A stretch of 64,000 nucleotides of DNA from NCBI GenBank assembly GCA_032821775.1, contig JAVLRN010000002.1, positions 2,790,001-2,854,000 on the forward strand, given 5' to 3'. Both the position numbers and the translations under genes were made by a program. The DNA comes from Sanguinoderma infundibulare (Eukaryota; Basidiomycota; Agaricomycetes; Polyporales; Polyporaceae). The notes under the pieces are model-generated. The model did not search any database. It worked only from the letters and a program-made list of their open reading frames with translations, and had not been told where the DNA came from. How positions within the stretch are numbered: the first letter of the stretch is position 1; the number at the start of each line of letters is the position of its first letter. This document shows positions 21,901 to 33,251 of the stretch, in pieces.

Positions 21901-22546
21901 GGCCTGTGCCGTTCGTTACGTTGGGATGTGCCACGTTGGTAGCGAATGAACGAATATGGCTTGTCCACCCATTCAACGTCTCAAACGGAGGCAACAAAAT
22001 CCGGGAGAGGACATGGCGCACGGAAGACCACAGCACCTCCGGAGCTGGAGGTAGTCCGTGACAAGTAGAATGGGGGGCGCAGGACATATGTGAAGGGACG
22101 GCAACAGCACCGAGGATATCTCACCCGCGCGGCAGCGCCTAGCTGGGTTGTCGGAGGCTCGGAGCGCTGCGCGCCCTCTGCGCCCTCCCACAATCGGGCG
22201 CGCCGACGACGTTGACCCTCGCCATCATCATCTCAACCACCCACAAGCTACATTGACCACGCCTCCTCCCTTATCTTTCCTCTCCCCGCGGCAGAAGTCG
22301 GAAAACGGAGGACTGCTCACCTCTTGGGGGGTATGTACGTGCGCGGCTGGTAGATAGCGGGGAAGAAAGGACGGACGAGGGTGAAGATTCCAAGTTCGAT
22401 GCCAAAGACAGCAGCGTTGAAGACGAGGGCGGTGACGAAGGTCGCGGTGGACGCGCTCGTCGCCGTCGAAAGGTCCGACCTGGGTCCGTGGTCAGATGCG
22501 GCGACTGCGGGGCTGGGGGAAGAGCGATAAGAAGTGGCACTCACAT
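18997..22546 (-). CDS. CSC1/OSCA/TMEM63-type osmosensitive cation channel
   Basis: Multi-pass membrane protein of the calcium-permeable, stretch/osmotically gated family. CDS pieces (minus): 22546-22545, 22479-22321, 21753-20271, 20189-19874, 19811-18997, giving 924 residues. An N-terminal TM (about residues 15-37) is followed by TMs within residues 90-170, the large cytosolic domain from ITGVPRRYL (about 190), then the seven-TM RSN1 domain (from WSNLNMNPYE, with NSFLVVTLSSG and TLAYSIISPIINGL), and an acidic, charged cytosolic tail of about 150 residues. The initiating ATG is AT|G: two bases before a 65-nt intron and the G after it. No in-frame ATG occurs in the next exon. The second intron is 567 nt, far longer than its neighbours. 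Confidence 0.88.
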
Positions 22547-24362
22547 GAGAAGATCGTAAGACGGGAGACTGGGGCCGTGAGTGGGGGTATGAGGCTTGTT
22601 AAGGAGCGGCTGGAGGCGGGCAAGAGCAAGAGATATGAATGGAAGGAAACGGCCTTGACGTCGCGGATGGCGCCAGACCCGCGATCGATCGTCCCCGACG
22701 ACGCAAAGTCCCGCAAAAGGTGTGCCTGCACCGAGGAGCTTTTGTTCTCCCGGTGGTCCCAAGCTTTATACTCCAAGGACCAAGGATGGATCACCGTTGG
22801 CTGTGCGCTTGAATTCGGCAATCTCGACGCAGTATGTTGTGCAGTGATTTGCGTTGACTATGCGTGATGATAAGTACCTCTTGTGGCACGCAAGACAGGG
22901 CTCAGCAGAGAACAAGCGGGGGTATCTTGGGGTGGGGCGTGGCAGTCAAGACGGCGAGGGATACCGCGGGTCCCACAAGATCCAAGCCTCCCAAGCCCCA
23001 CGGATACGTCACCAAGGTACCCACTTTTGTCTCTTCATCGCTTCCGCCCCACCCATATTCATCCTTGATTCGTGCCGCGCCCTCCCGTCGGTCTCGTGTG
23101 TTCCATATGGGCTTCGTTCATAACCACCTTGCAATATACATCCTATCCGCCCGCCGCGGAACGGTCTAAATCGACTCACTCGCGCCCTGAAACAATATGA
23201 AGTGCTGCGCACGCCAGGTACCACTGCTATACACGTGGCCTTCGTGATCACCGGATGACCTTAAGCTTCAAAACTTTCACTTCGACAGGAACTCGTGTAT
23301 GCCTTGTTTTGGTCTTCATCGTACCCTGTCATGATTAGGACGAATTGAGGGACGGGTTTAAGAGCAAAACCGCCACCGCTTGCAGAACAACGACTCCCAG
23401 GAAGTGGATCGTTTTGGACGGTGCGAATGAACAGCATGTCGCGGAGAGTCATTGGAACAAACCGGTGAGTACTTAGCGCAGATTCACCGTTCCGCATGTC
23501 CATTTAGTTACAGTACCCGAAGACACGCACTTCCGGCTGTCGGAGCGGCTTACTCACCTGCAGAACGACCATTCAACATCCCATGTTCAATGTCCAACGC
23601 TCGATGTTGAAACTTTCAAGGTCACCGGCGGTCAATATCTTCCGTTCTCCGGAGCTCATGCATACATATGCATGGAATAACTCTGTCGGTGCTCGGGATG
23701 GTATGTGGAAACCATGGCGGTTGTGCGCGGTGTCTAGACCTTGGGGGTGCCGCCCGGGCTGGGGAGGTGTGGGACCGGTTGGTGCGGAAATACTCCGAAT
23801 CCCTGCTCTGGTGAAGGTTCGCTATGTTTGGGGTCGAGCGTCGTGCCATGCTGATAGAGACGGCGAGTGTCTGCGGGATCCCGACAGGTTTTGAGTGCGA
23901 GCGCAAGTATGCGATGTACTCGAATACTGTCATTCGCTATCAATGGTGTCTGTCAGTCTGTGCTCACTTGGATTTTGGTGTCCTCGTGCTGGTATATGGC
24001 GGTGGTTCCAATGTAGTTTGGGACAACTCCCCGATCAAGTGGACGATCTGCGGTTGAAAGCGGCGCGCGCTTCGACATTCAAATATTCAACGTCAACTCT
24101 TCACTGCACATCACCCCAGAATATGCTCCTGACGATGTGGAGAATAGATAGAGTTGAGCCTAGATAGTCGCAAGATAATCTACGAATCAGTTCCGGAGAG
24201 ACTTTTCTCGGACCGGACTTGGATTCCGACCACGTGACAGACGCGTCGACGCGTTGTGGGAATTGCGAGAACTTCGGACTTGTCGCGCTCGCGTCCTTGT
24301 AACCGTACTACCGTCTCCCTCACCTTCAATACACCACGTTCCGTGCATATATCTCGTCCGCC
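22547..24362. other. 1.8-kb intergenic region
   Basis: Divergent space upstream of the CSC1-like gene. Only short, unrecognised frames. Nothing supported. Confidence 0.55.
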
Positions 24363-24641
24363 ATGCCTGCCAGCCCTGTCCCACTCCACCAGCGGCGGTA
24401 CCCATGCCCATGTCGCCCTTGCCGGCTCGAAGCACACAAGCATGCTCACATCAAGCTCACTGGTACGCAGATCCGCAAGATCATCCAGCGCCATGTAGAG
24501 GAGCAGGCTGCAAGAGACCTCCGAGAGGGTCGCCTACTGTTGGGAGTGGAGCACACGAAGATCACGGAGCTATTGCGCAGGGCGAGGGTACGATTTGCCT
24601 ACCGGGTGTCTGACATGTGTGTGGGTTCACAATCCTAGCAG
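24363..24641 (+). CDS. Hypothetical basic, helix-rich reading frame
   Basis: ATG 24363 opens a Cys/Pro/Arg-rich start then a charged segment (TGTQIRKIIQRHVEEQ to TELLRRAR) that looks helical. A plausible GT-AG intron begins after the last Arg (donor near 24589). I recognise no family. It might be the 5' part of a gene running into the complex I-like sequence, or chance. Confidence 0.25.
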
Positions 24642-24759
24642 GTGCGACAAGACAGCAGTCCGCAAAAAAGGTCTGCACGCTGGCTTTGCTCGCGCATGGT
24701 AAGTGATTGTTTTACTACCTGTCGATCTCTTCACTCTTCCAAGCCATCGAAAGGTATGA

Positions 24760-25784
24760 ATGTCGTTGCTCTCGCACATTTCTACCCAAGTCCAACTGAA
24801 CCGGACCCCACTACACACAGCGTCGACGTCCCTCTTCACGGAGCCGACTTCCCCCAACCCGGCTTTCACAAAGTCCGCAAAGACGGCCGAGAAGCTGCAC
24901 GCGTACGGCTCCTACCCCATCCAATGCCTACCCAAGTACGTCCAGCAGTTTTCTGCCCTCAAGGACGAGCTCACGTTCTACGTTTCTCCTCCCGGTGTTG
25001 TCCCCGTCCTCACCTTCCTCCGCAATCACTCGCGGTGCCGGTTCAAGGCGTGCATGGACATCAGCGGCGTCGACTTCCCCGAGCGTGTCCAGCGCTTCGA
25101 GGTCGCCTACTACCTCCTCAGCGTGAAGCACGGCGCACGCATCCGGGTCAAGACCTATGTGAACAAGGTCGACGTTGTCCCCAGCGCGACGTCCGTCTTC
25201 AGGGGCGCAGACTGGTGCGTTGTCCTTGTCCTGTCTGTCACCTAATGCGCGCCGCGTTGCACTGCAGATGTACGCGTCTTTGCCATAGGTGCGGACTACT
25301 GACCACCTCATGCAGGTACGAGCGCGAGGTTTTGGACCTGTTCGGCATGTTCTTCAAGGACCACCCTGACCTGTGCATTTGGTTCCCCATCATCGCCATG
25401 TACGAGTTGCCTGACACCTGACTGACCCCACTGCAGCCGCCGCATCCTCACTGATTACGGTATGTGAATGGAAGCGAGCAAGTTGTTTGAACATGCATTG
25501 TTCTCATAGCGCCCTCGGGGTTTCGGTTTCTTTTACAGGCTTCGAGGGACACCCGCTTCGGAAGGACTTCCCACTTACGGTATGGATCATCCCTCAATCT
25601 TATCCACCTTCAGGCCCAACCGGCTTCTTGAAAATACCCTCAACTCATGCTTCATCTGTCGAAACAGGGTTATACTGAGGTACGCTACGAGCTCGCAGAT
25701 CCATCACGCAAGTATTCCTCATATAGTTGTTATGTACCCTCCATGGGCTCGGAGGATGTCGCCCATGTATCACACGTTCAATAG
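24760..25784 (+). CDS. Truncated paralogue of complex I 30-kDa subunit (NDUFS3)
   Basis: The family member is a matrix-arm subunit of NADH:ubiquinone oxidoreductase. Exons 24760-25214, 25316-25372, 25437-25459, 25539-25579, 25668-25784, giving 230 residues. The N-terminus is presequence-like (hydroxylated and basic residues), then [77 protein letters not shown]. After that point the normal continuation (VVYEPLQLTQAFRNF and the WDPVG/FKLP tail) is missing; about 30 unrelated residues lead to a TAG. Several positions differ from the usual subunit (for example LDLFGMFFKD where relatives have WDMYGIFFKG, recalled from the family). Probably a decaying duplicate, with the true gene elsewhere; all splice sites are still intact. 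Confidence 0.75.
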
Positions 25785-26627
25785 AGACTTTTCGTATTAT
25801 TTCTGGCCATAAAACGAGTCGGGAACCAGTACCAATAAGGCAATCGGAGGGGCCCGAAAAGGTCGCTCGCGCCAAGCGCCGGGCAGAAAAGGTGGAGAAA
25901 AGGAGGTGAATACTCTAACTATGCTCCACTTATTCGCGACATTTTCTGCGCGACTATCTGATGAATATCCGGTACCAATTCTAACTTTTCTCCTCATTGT
26001 CTCCGAGAATATCTGGGCCGATCCGCAGTGCTTGCTACTACCTCCATCTATCCGCCTCTCGTTGACGCTGAACTGCATATCGGACTCTACCCCGCACGCA
26101 CGAAGACTATTCCCTGGCTTCACTAGCCGGGTACGAGGGCGAGGTATTGCACCGGAAACGGGGAACTCGCACGCAATGCAACTTGGGTCGATCGTCACGG
26201 CTCGACGACGCTCGTGTGGGCAGCACGACTGGCCACCTATCCTCGCGGACTGAGGTCAGCTAGATGGGATGCTTAGGACACTGGGGGGTACGATCTCTTC
26301 AGGCTGAAAACAGCATCAGCCCCAGTACGTCGCCATCCTGTTTCCTCCACATCCACGGCTGGCTCGAAGTGCTGTTGTTTTTGCATGCAACCGAACCGTC
26401 CATGCACTTTGACCACAGTTTAGGAATATTGGTGTTATATAACGTAGAGTATGTCCATCGGTTCATTCCCGAGTTCCCGCGACCCTTTTACACGAATACG
26501 CGTGCACTAGCTGTCTCGGGCCTTCGCGACGGTCTGTTGTATACGTAAACTGACCTCTTACATACTCACTTCCATCGCAACGACACCCTGCTGCTGGTAG
26601 GAATCGCTGAATCGCGCTGGCAAGAAT
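25785..26627. other. Intergenic between complex I-like gene and sirtuin
   Basis: 3' flank of the truncated gene, then promoter of the sirtuin. A basic Lys/Arg-rich frame at 25850-25909 follows the stop but I could not join it to the upstream exons. Confidence 0.5.
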
Positions 26628-27938
26628 ATGCAGCCCTCGTCTCCCCCTAGGTTTTTACCTGCACTTGACGACGACATCCGAGCATTCCGGGCTGTATTGG
26701 CGCAGTCTAAGCGGATCGTCGTCCTTGCTGGAGCCGGTCTCTCGGCCGCGTCAGGTCAGTTCGCACCTCAAAAGCATATGTCGATCGGTAACCCGCTAAC
26801 GGTACCTTCCAATCGTTTTCCAGGCCTAACGACGTGTCGGGGCAACACCGGTCCGTCGTGGCGGAATCACGACGTCCTCAGGCTCTCGACCAAGGCTGCG
26901 TTTATCGACAACCCTTCTCGGATATGGCAATACAACCACTACCTCCGAACGACGTACGTCCGTGCCTCCCTGCGCACTAGGATGAGAAATCCAACTTATA
27001 ACCCTGCCTGCAGCATGTTGAAGGCCTCGCCAAATGCAGCGCACGAGGCCCTCGCTCGCCTCGCCCTGCCCCGACTACGCCGTGAACTCGCGCCGCAGTC
27101 GTCCTCCTTCACCCTTATCACACAGAACATCGACGGGCTGGACAGACGCGCGATCGACCAAGCGTACAAAGATGCAGGGCTGCCAAGTCCGCTCAGCACC
27201 TCCGCCGCGCAGGACACGAGCCCGAACGCATCGCCAGCAAAACGCTCGGCCTCGGCCTCGGAACAGGGCCCGCTCCTGTTCGAGATGCACGGACACGTTG
27301 CGGGCGTGCTCTGCACCGACTACGAGTGCAAGCACCGCACGCTCGACTTCGCCACGCCCGTCTGCCGGTCCCTCGCCGGCACGAAGCTCGTCGTCGATGT
27401 CCCAACGCGCCGACCCCCGCCTAACATTAATAAACCGGAGCACAGACGCACCGCGTCCGAGGCGCGGGCGTGGGCAGAGGCGCAGCTCGCGGGGATCCCG
27501 CACGAGCTGGACTCGGACGGCGAGCCGGACATCGCGGTGCCGGACCTCCCGCGGTGCGCTCGGTGCGGCTCGCTCCTGCGGCCGGACACGGTGTCGCTCA
27601 CCGAGGTGCCGCACCGGATCGAGGAGGTGGTGCGCGTGGTGGCGGGCGCGGACGTCATCATGGTGGTGGGCACGTCTGCTGTCGTACGTCGCCGTCCGAC
27701 CTTCTTTCTCTCTCTCTCTCTCTCTGGTGGGATGTCGCTTGCTGACTTCGCCCGCCGTGGTGCACGACGGTGGTAGGGGCATCCGGCTGCCACGTTCGCG
27801 GCGAAGGTCAAGGAGAGGGGCGGGACAGTCGCGATCTTCAACGTTGAGCGGAGCGATGGGGATGAGCTTGCGGATTTTGTTTTCCTCGGGCCTTGCGAGG
27901 AGATCCTGCCCAAAGTCTTGGATATCAGCAGCAAGTGA
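26628..27938 (+). CDS. Sirtuin (SIRT5-like NAD-dependent deacylase), altered motifs
   Basis: Exons 26628-26754, 26824-26953, 27014-27683, 27777-27938, giving 362 residues. NAD site GAGLSAASG, then TCRG where sirtuins normally have FRG; TQNIDGLD is intact; catalytic His in EMHGHV; zinc cysteines in CTDYEC and CARCG. The usual RPxVVWFGE after the zinc module reads RPDTVSLTEVP, so the substrate-binding WFG is gone. VVGTSAV and the C-terminal VAIFN segment are normal. WRN keeps the Arg that SIRT5 uses for acidic acyl groups, but the paired Tyr is not evident. A Ser/Pro-rich insert lies around residues 170-195. The last intron contains a TC repeat (27708-27726). Possibly a divergent or weakly active deacylase. 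Confidence 0.85.
27708..27726 (+). repeat. (TC)n microsatellite in sirtuin intron
   Basis: About nine TC units inside the last intron. Also acts as part of the intron pyrimidine content. Confidence 0.7.
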
Positions 27939-28029
27939 GGTGAGCGAGGGGTGCAAATGTTAGTGATCGACACTTCCGGACTTCCAGCCAAGAGCTACAT
28001 CACAATATCTTCGGAAACTCTTTGGTCAC

Positions 28030-30099
28030 CTACTCTCTCTCGGAGGATATCAACTCTGCCCGGTCGGGCCGTGGCGTGATCCTGCACTCGAACGGCTCGG
28101 GATACCTAGACGATCTCGCGTGCTTAGTGCCACGACTGTGGGGAGCAGCTGCGGTGACGGAAGCTACTGTAAAAGATACTCACGAAACGACCATGTCCGT
28201 TGTGAAACGAGCTTCCAGCTGAACAGGCTGCCCATTGCCATCGAGTGGCGGTTCGATGTCGAGCGTGTGCAAGATGTGCGCGACAATGATGAACAGCGAA
28301 TTGTCTGCAAAATGCCGACCGGGGCAGATCCTATCGGAAAGTCGTGGAGTCAGTTGGATGGAGACACGGTCGAGACACGTTTACGCACCGTCGACCGAAC
28401 CCGAACGTGTACTTCACAGGATCTATGGCCTGTGGATCAAGAAACCGTTCGGGTCGGAACTCTTCGGGGTCAGGGTAAGCGACTGGGTCGCGCGACATGG
28501 CCCTGGTTGACATCTTCTGTGAGTCGCCACGCACTTGAACACCAACGTGGAGAGCTGCCTACCATTGGTTCGGTACGATGATTGCACCCTTGGGGATAAG
28601 ATACCCATTGTATTCATCGTCCTCTGAAACGCAGTGCGGAACGCCGAGAGGGACAACGCTCAGCCATCTGAAACATTCTTTGACGATCGCGTTGATGTAA
28701 GGAAGCGAAGGACGGTCCAAGAAGTGAGGAAGTCTGCGCGGTCCGACGACGGCATCCAGCTCAGCCTGTGCCTTGCGCTGGATGTGGGGATACTTGGCCA
28801 TAGCGAGGAAGAAAGCCTGTACTGATGAAAACGTCTTAAAAATAGGCGTGTAAGCGAGGCGGTCGTTGACAGCAGCGTAAGACGTACGGTGTCTCCTCCG
28901 GCTGCAAGGTCGTGCGAGAGGGTAAGCCAATGGAGCTGGTGACAAGTCGTGGGACATACCGAGGTACGCGATTGCAGCGACATTACGGCATAGCTCCTCT
29001 TGTTCAGAGCTGTCACCATCGGAGGACTTCGCAAGGATCCGGGAGACGACTGAAGGAGAGAAGGTACCCGAGTTCTAAAGCGGTATTGGAGTCAAGTTAA
29101 TATCCTACGGACGCTTGGGAATACGCGCATACAATTTGATCCTTGGCTGCAGCAAACGGGACGTCGCGAAGTGCCTCCACGCTCTTCTTCCATGCGGCGG
29201 CATCCCGTTTGAACTTCGCCCCTGGGAACCACGAAGGCACGTGTCGGAGAAGAGGCAAGGCTTCCACGAGATAACGTCCCGGGACAGTAATCTGGATGAA
29301 AACTTCGGCACCCTTCTCGACCAAGGACATGTACTCGTCGTCTTCCTCGGCGACTTTGAGGCCATACACAATGCGCATTATAGTAGCTGCGAAAAAACTG
29401 ACTTCGTAGGTTAACACGGCAAATACGGCGCACTGATGTCACTCACTAGCGGAGATGCGAGACGAAGCGGTCGGGATCGTGAACCAAGCGCTGCAGGAGG
29501 TGCTGAGTGTGCTCGAGTTGAACGGGTTGATAGTTTACGACCGCGCCCTTGTGGAACATGCGATTGAACTGCCTCCGGTGTCGTCGCCATTCCGCGTCGT
29601 ATCCGAACAATGCGAACTCCCACGAGGCGTATCCAGTCCTGACAAGGGACCCACAGTAAACCTGGGTGCACGGTCAGACAGCCTACGAACTCACAGCTCC
29701 GCCATCACAGAAAATTGTCTGTCTGACGTATTCGCGGAACGCTCCTCCAACAACGCGCTCGCGGCGGAGTACGAGCCGAGCGCAATTATATGCTGACCAA
29801 GGACGGAGAGATGAACGATATCGCCTACCGAAAACCCAACATAAGCAACTGCGAAGCTTCACATTCGATGGACAGCGTTCCCTACCGTATCTTTCATGGA
29901 TTTTCCAAAAGCTGGCGCCGAGTCGCTTGGTGGGAACGTCAAAAAGATTACCAATGATTGGAAGAGGCCTTGGGCCGGGCGGTAAGGGCTGCGCGCTCGG
30001 AGAGAAGGCCCTGTTGCCGAAAAGCTTACACAAGAAGGTCAGTAACCCCACGGCAAGGAGGACACTAACAACTTGTCCGTCAAACAGGTGAGTGGACAT
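28030..30099 (-). CDS. Cytochrome P450 (copy C), complete
   Basis: ER-anchored monooxygenase, paralogue of A and B. Exons (minus): 30099-29886, 29824-29695, 29638-29447, 29397-29133, 29074-28960, 28901-28888, 28834-28563, 28502-28389, 28330-28184, 28105-28030, giving 512 residues. Anchor at residues 8-25, hinge PPGPRPLPIIGN, C-helix WRRHRR, I-helix AGGDT (14-nt micro-exon), KECFRW, FGFGRRICPGRHF. Exons of 130, 265, 14, 272 and 147 nt have exactly the lengths in copy B. All introns are GT-AG. Convergent with the sirtuin (91 bp between stops). The catalytic Asp of the I-helix is kept. Substrate unknown. Confidence 0.92.
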
Positions 30100-30902
30100 G
30101 TGGGGAAAGGCAGATCAGGTCGACCGGGTGCAGAGAAAGACACATACATATAGGCCGTTTGAGCGCTATGAATCTTGAGCGTTTGCGGGTCAGCATTGAC
30201 AGAGACCGCCGAACCAGACCTGGGATGGAAACGTCGACGGAACTCGTGTGAGAGACCGACATTCAGTTACATAGATGTGAGGGCTTAGTTCGAGTTGGTG
30301 GCCCGCTCAAAATGCGGTTCTAGAAGCCAATTTAGCAAGCCGAAGGGATGGATGGCCTGATACTGACCACAAGTCTGTATGGTCGCTTGTCATACAGTTC
30401 GACAAGCTGAGTGCGTTGCGCAAATCCTCGTGGATGTGATACGTTGGAGGTGAACTGGCGCAGCTTGGGCGACGCCTGCGAGACGCTAGTTGAGACGCCT
30501 ACATTCTGAGTGATAAGCTATCGTAGTGCCGAATGAGAGTCAAAAGTTGCAAAGACAGTCGTGGCGTAGGCCCCCTCCGGTAACCACGAATCGCGTACTG
30601 CATAGCGGCGCCATCTAGGAGGACTTCTTTTTCGCGCAGGAGGCTTTTCGCGTCCCGCGAGAATTGTCCACTTGGATTCAACCTCGTTCGCCAATAATGT
30701 CCGGGACAGCGCATCGATGAAAAGCCTGCAGAAGCCAATGACGCTGAAGAAGCTTCAGGAAGGGTGATAGTATGCGCAAGACTGCTCAAGATGACCGTGG
30801 TCAATACGCTGCAACGTATGGGGCGATGAAAAGAGCCTGGAAACGAGCGTGCGAACCGACGTGCTTTCTTATCATATTTATTTTGGGCTTCCCTTCCGTC
30901 AT
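30100..30902. other. Promoter side of P450 C
   Basis: Between P450 C and the plus-strand tRNA-iMet. No gene recognised. Confidence 0.55.
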
Positions 30903-30974
30903 AGCAACTTGACGCAGTGGAAGCGTGCAGGGCTCATAACCCTGAAGTCCCTGGATCGAAACCAGGAGTTGCTA
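30903..30974 (+). tRNA. Initiator tRNA-Met (CAU), copy 2
   Basis: Same 72 nt as the copy at 13112-13183, on the opposite strand. Complete cloverleaf with initiator features. Flanking sequence differs from copy 1 beyond a few bases. Confidence 0.95.
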
Positions 30975-33251
30975 ACATGCTTCATCTGAATGATGCTCGT
31001 CAGACTTGAAATGTTTTACACAAAATTGTCATGGCGACCACCTCGCTATTGGATGAGAGTAGACTAGGTACACGCCGGCCTGACAACGATCACAGAAAGC
31101 GGTTCCGCTGCGTCTCGAACAATTCCTCACCAAGCGTCCCCCGCTGGTTTTGCCATCGACTCTGCTGTCGTTCACATATTGCTGAGTTCGACTACTCCAT
31201 CCCTTGGAACAAGGACGACAGAAGTCCAGCAAGATATCGGCGAGCGGAAGGCTGCAGGCGATTGCTAGTGGTGCCCAAGGCCTCTCTGCCACTCCCAAAC
31301 TCAGCCCAAGACTGCTACGGTGCGTTAGCCTGAACGAACTCTGGATTCATGAGTTGCTTACGCGTGAATTCCTTCATCAAGGATATGTAACGTTACACGC
31401 GCAAGGTCAAGTTCACCCAGCTCACCGGGACCTTCCCGGAGTTCCCTATCGTCGTCGTAGATGTGCGCGAGGCGTAACTGTGCCTCGACCGCTCGCTTCC
31501 CCTGCACTTCGCCGGTGAGTGTTTTGATCCTGGAAACTATCAACTTTCGTATCGTTCCTCGATCCCCATTGTGCTGTATACCCCTTTTACGTGTCGTCCG
31601 GCTATGGTGCATATTCATCGGGAAGCTGACAAATTGGACGACCGACAGCTTTGATCTCTGGGCATGTCGCATTGGTGCTAAATATCCTCCTCCCGCAGGA
31701 GAATGGAGGCGGTGATGACGCTCGCGATGTTGTGCAGGTGAGGACCTCGAGGAGCGTCGCGCACGGACGTGAACGAGGCTCTTGAGCGGGCAAACTCTTC
31801 GTGATCTTAACGTGGCTTGTCTAGCAGTTGCAAAGCGGGGCGTTGTGTTTCCAAGCGTCTGCATACGCCGTGCACGGGGCCACTTTCAAGGACGAACTAC
31901 AATAAATAGTACTGCGTATTGCAGGGTACCGTCGATTTCGAGGCTTCCAGCTCGGCTGCGCACCTACTTCCGTCAACACCACCTAGGCCTCAGTACTCAG
32001 TTTCAGTGCGGGATAGCGGGCAGGAACGATTCCCACCATCCAACGACGATTTTAAGGGGGGTCCCAGACGGTTCCTTTGCAGCCATCTTGAAACCCGAAC
32101 AGCCATCGCGGTCAGGCAAAGCACGACCATCGCGGCGGAGATGGCGTTCCTCGAGGAAATCCCACCGCCACCAGTACTCCTCTTGCACTCCACCCGGTCG
32201 TACGACTTCATCGCGTCCTTCTGGGCCGACCCCCCTTCCTGAGAGAGGTCGAGCCCGGTCTCCTTCAGCGCCGCCATCGCCTCGCTTCGAACCGCGTCCT
32301 TGAGGGTGCTGGCGAGCGCGCGCATCTCCTCCCGGAGTGCGTCGCGGAATCGCTCATCGGGCACCGCCTGTGCGAGTGGCTCCTCTCGCGCTACGCTGGT
32401 CGAAGCCAGAAGTGGAAACACTTCTGAAGGCTACCCCAGGCGTTGCTGAGGGTGGGGAACTCGAATGCCTGTGTCGGAATGAACCGTGTGCGCACTGTGT
32501 GTTGTTCTGATCTATCTCGTTGCTCACCTTCGCGTCGTTTCAGGGGCTGGCTTGCTCTGTCTCATCCGGTTACCGCTAAATATTTGAGCCCTTGAAAATG
32601 CAAAGGACACGTATGACAGACCAAGATAATTTCGCCGGTTGGAGTGGCGCAATCCTGTCTGATGACCGACTGACCGCTGCACCAGAGTCACGCCCATCTT
32701 GTTCGACCACCGCGATCTCTCAGGGTTATCCGTAGAAAATCCGACGTCTACCAGGCTGCTCTCGGCGTCCCTGAAGATAGAAGCCCGAAGTCGGAACGCT
32801 TGTATCCCAAAACAAGGTCAGCAGGATGTAATGCATATGGTGCGTCTCCTGCATACTCACTCGAGGCGCATTCATTCATGTCTATTCTTGCCCAGTGTAC
32901 CCACGACGCCGTGTCGCACCGTCCCGGACCCTCTGGAGGCTGGCAAGCGCGTCCATTGGCGGCATGAACACGTACTCACATGATAGTGTGGCGTCTGTGG
33001 CCAGGTCCCAATGTTTTCGCGATGTTTGTCCAGCCTTGTCCTGGACCGGGGCTCGGCGTTGGCCGGAACATACCAATTCTACCGTCGCGGCAGCCTGCTG
33101 GCTGGCGAAATCATGATTCGGACTTGCTTGGGGCAGAAACATACTTAAAGGCACACTGAGGGTGTACCGGCCTACAGGTGAGACGTGTTTACTCTTCGGG
33201 TCCTGCGACGATCGCTGAAGCGCAACGGAGAAACTTGGTCTGGACTTGGAC
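30975..33251. other. 2.3-kb gene-poor region
   Basis: Starts with a TTTT Pol III stop signal (31014-31017). A fragment near 31340-31460 reads GFMSCLRVNSF and, after a gap with a stop, YTRKVKFTQ, resembling the Nog1 GTPase N-terminus; no intact gene. A minus-strand frame at 31990-32421 (143 codons, one possible helix, one hydrophobic stretch) is not recognised and may be chance. Confidence 0.4.
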
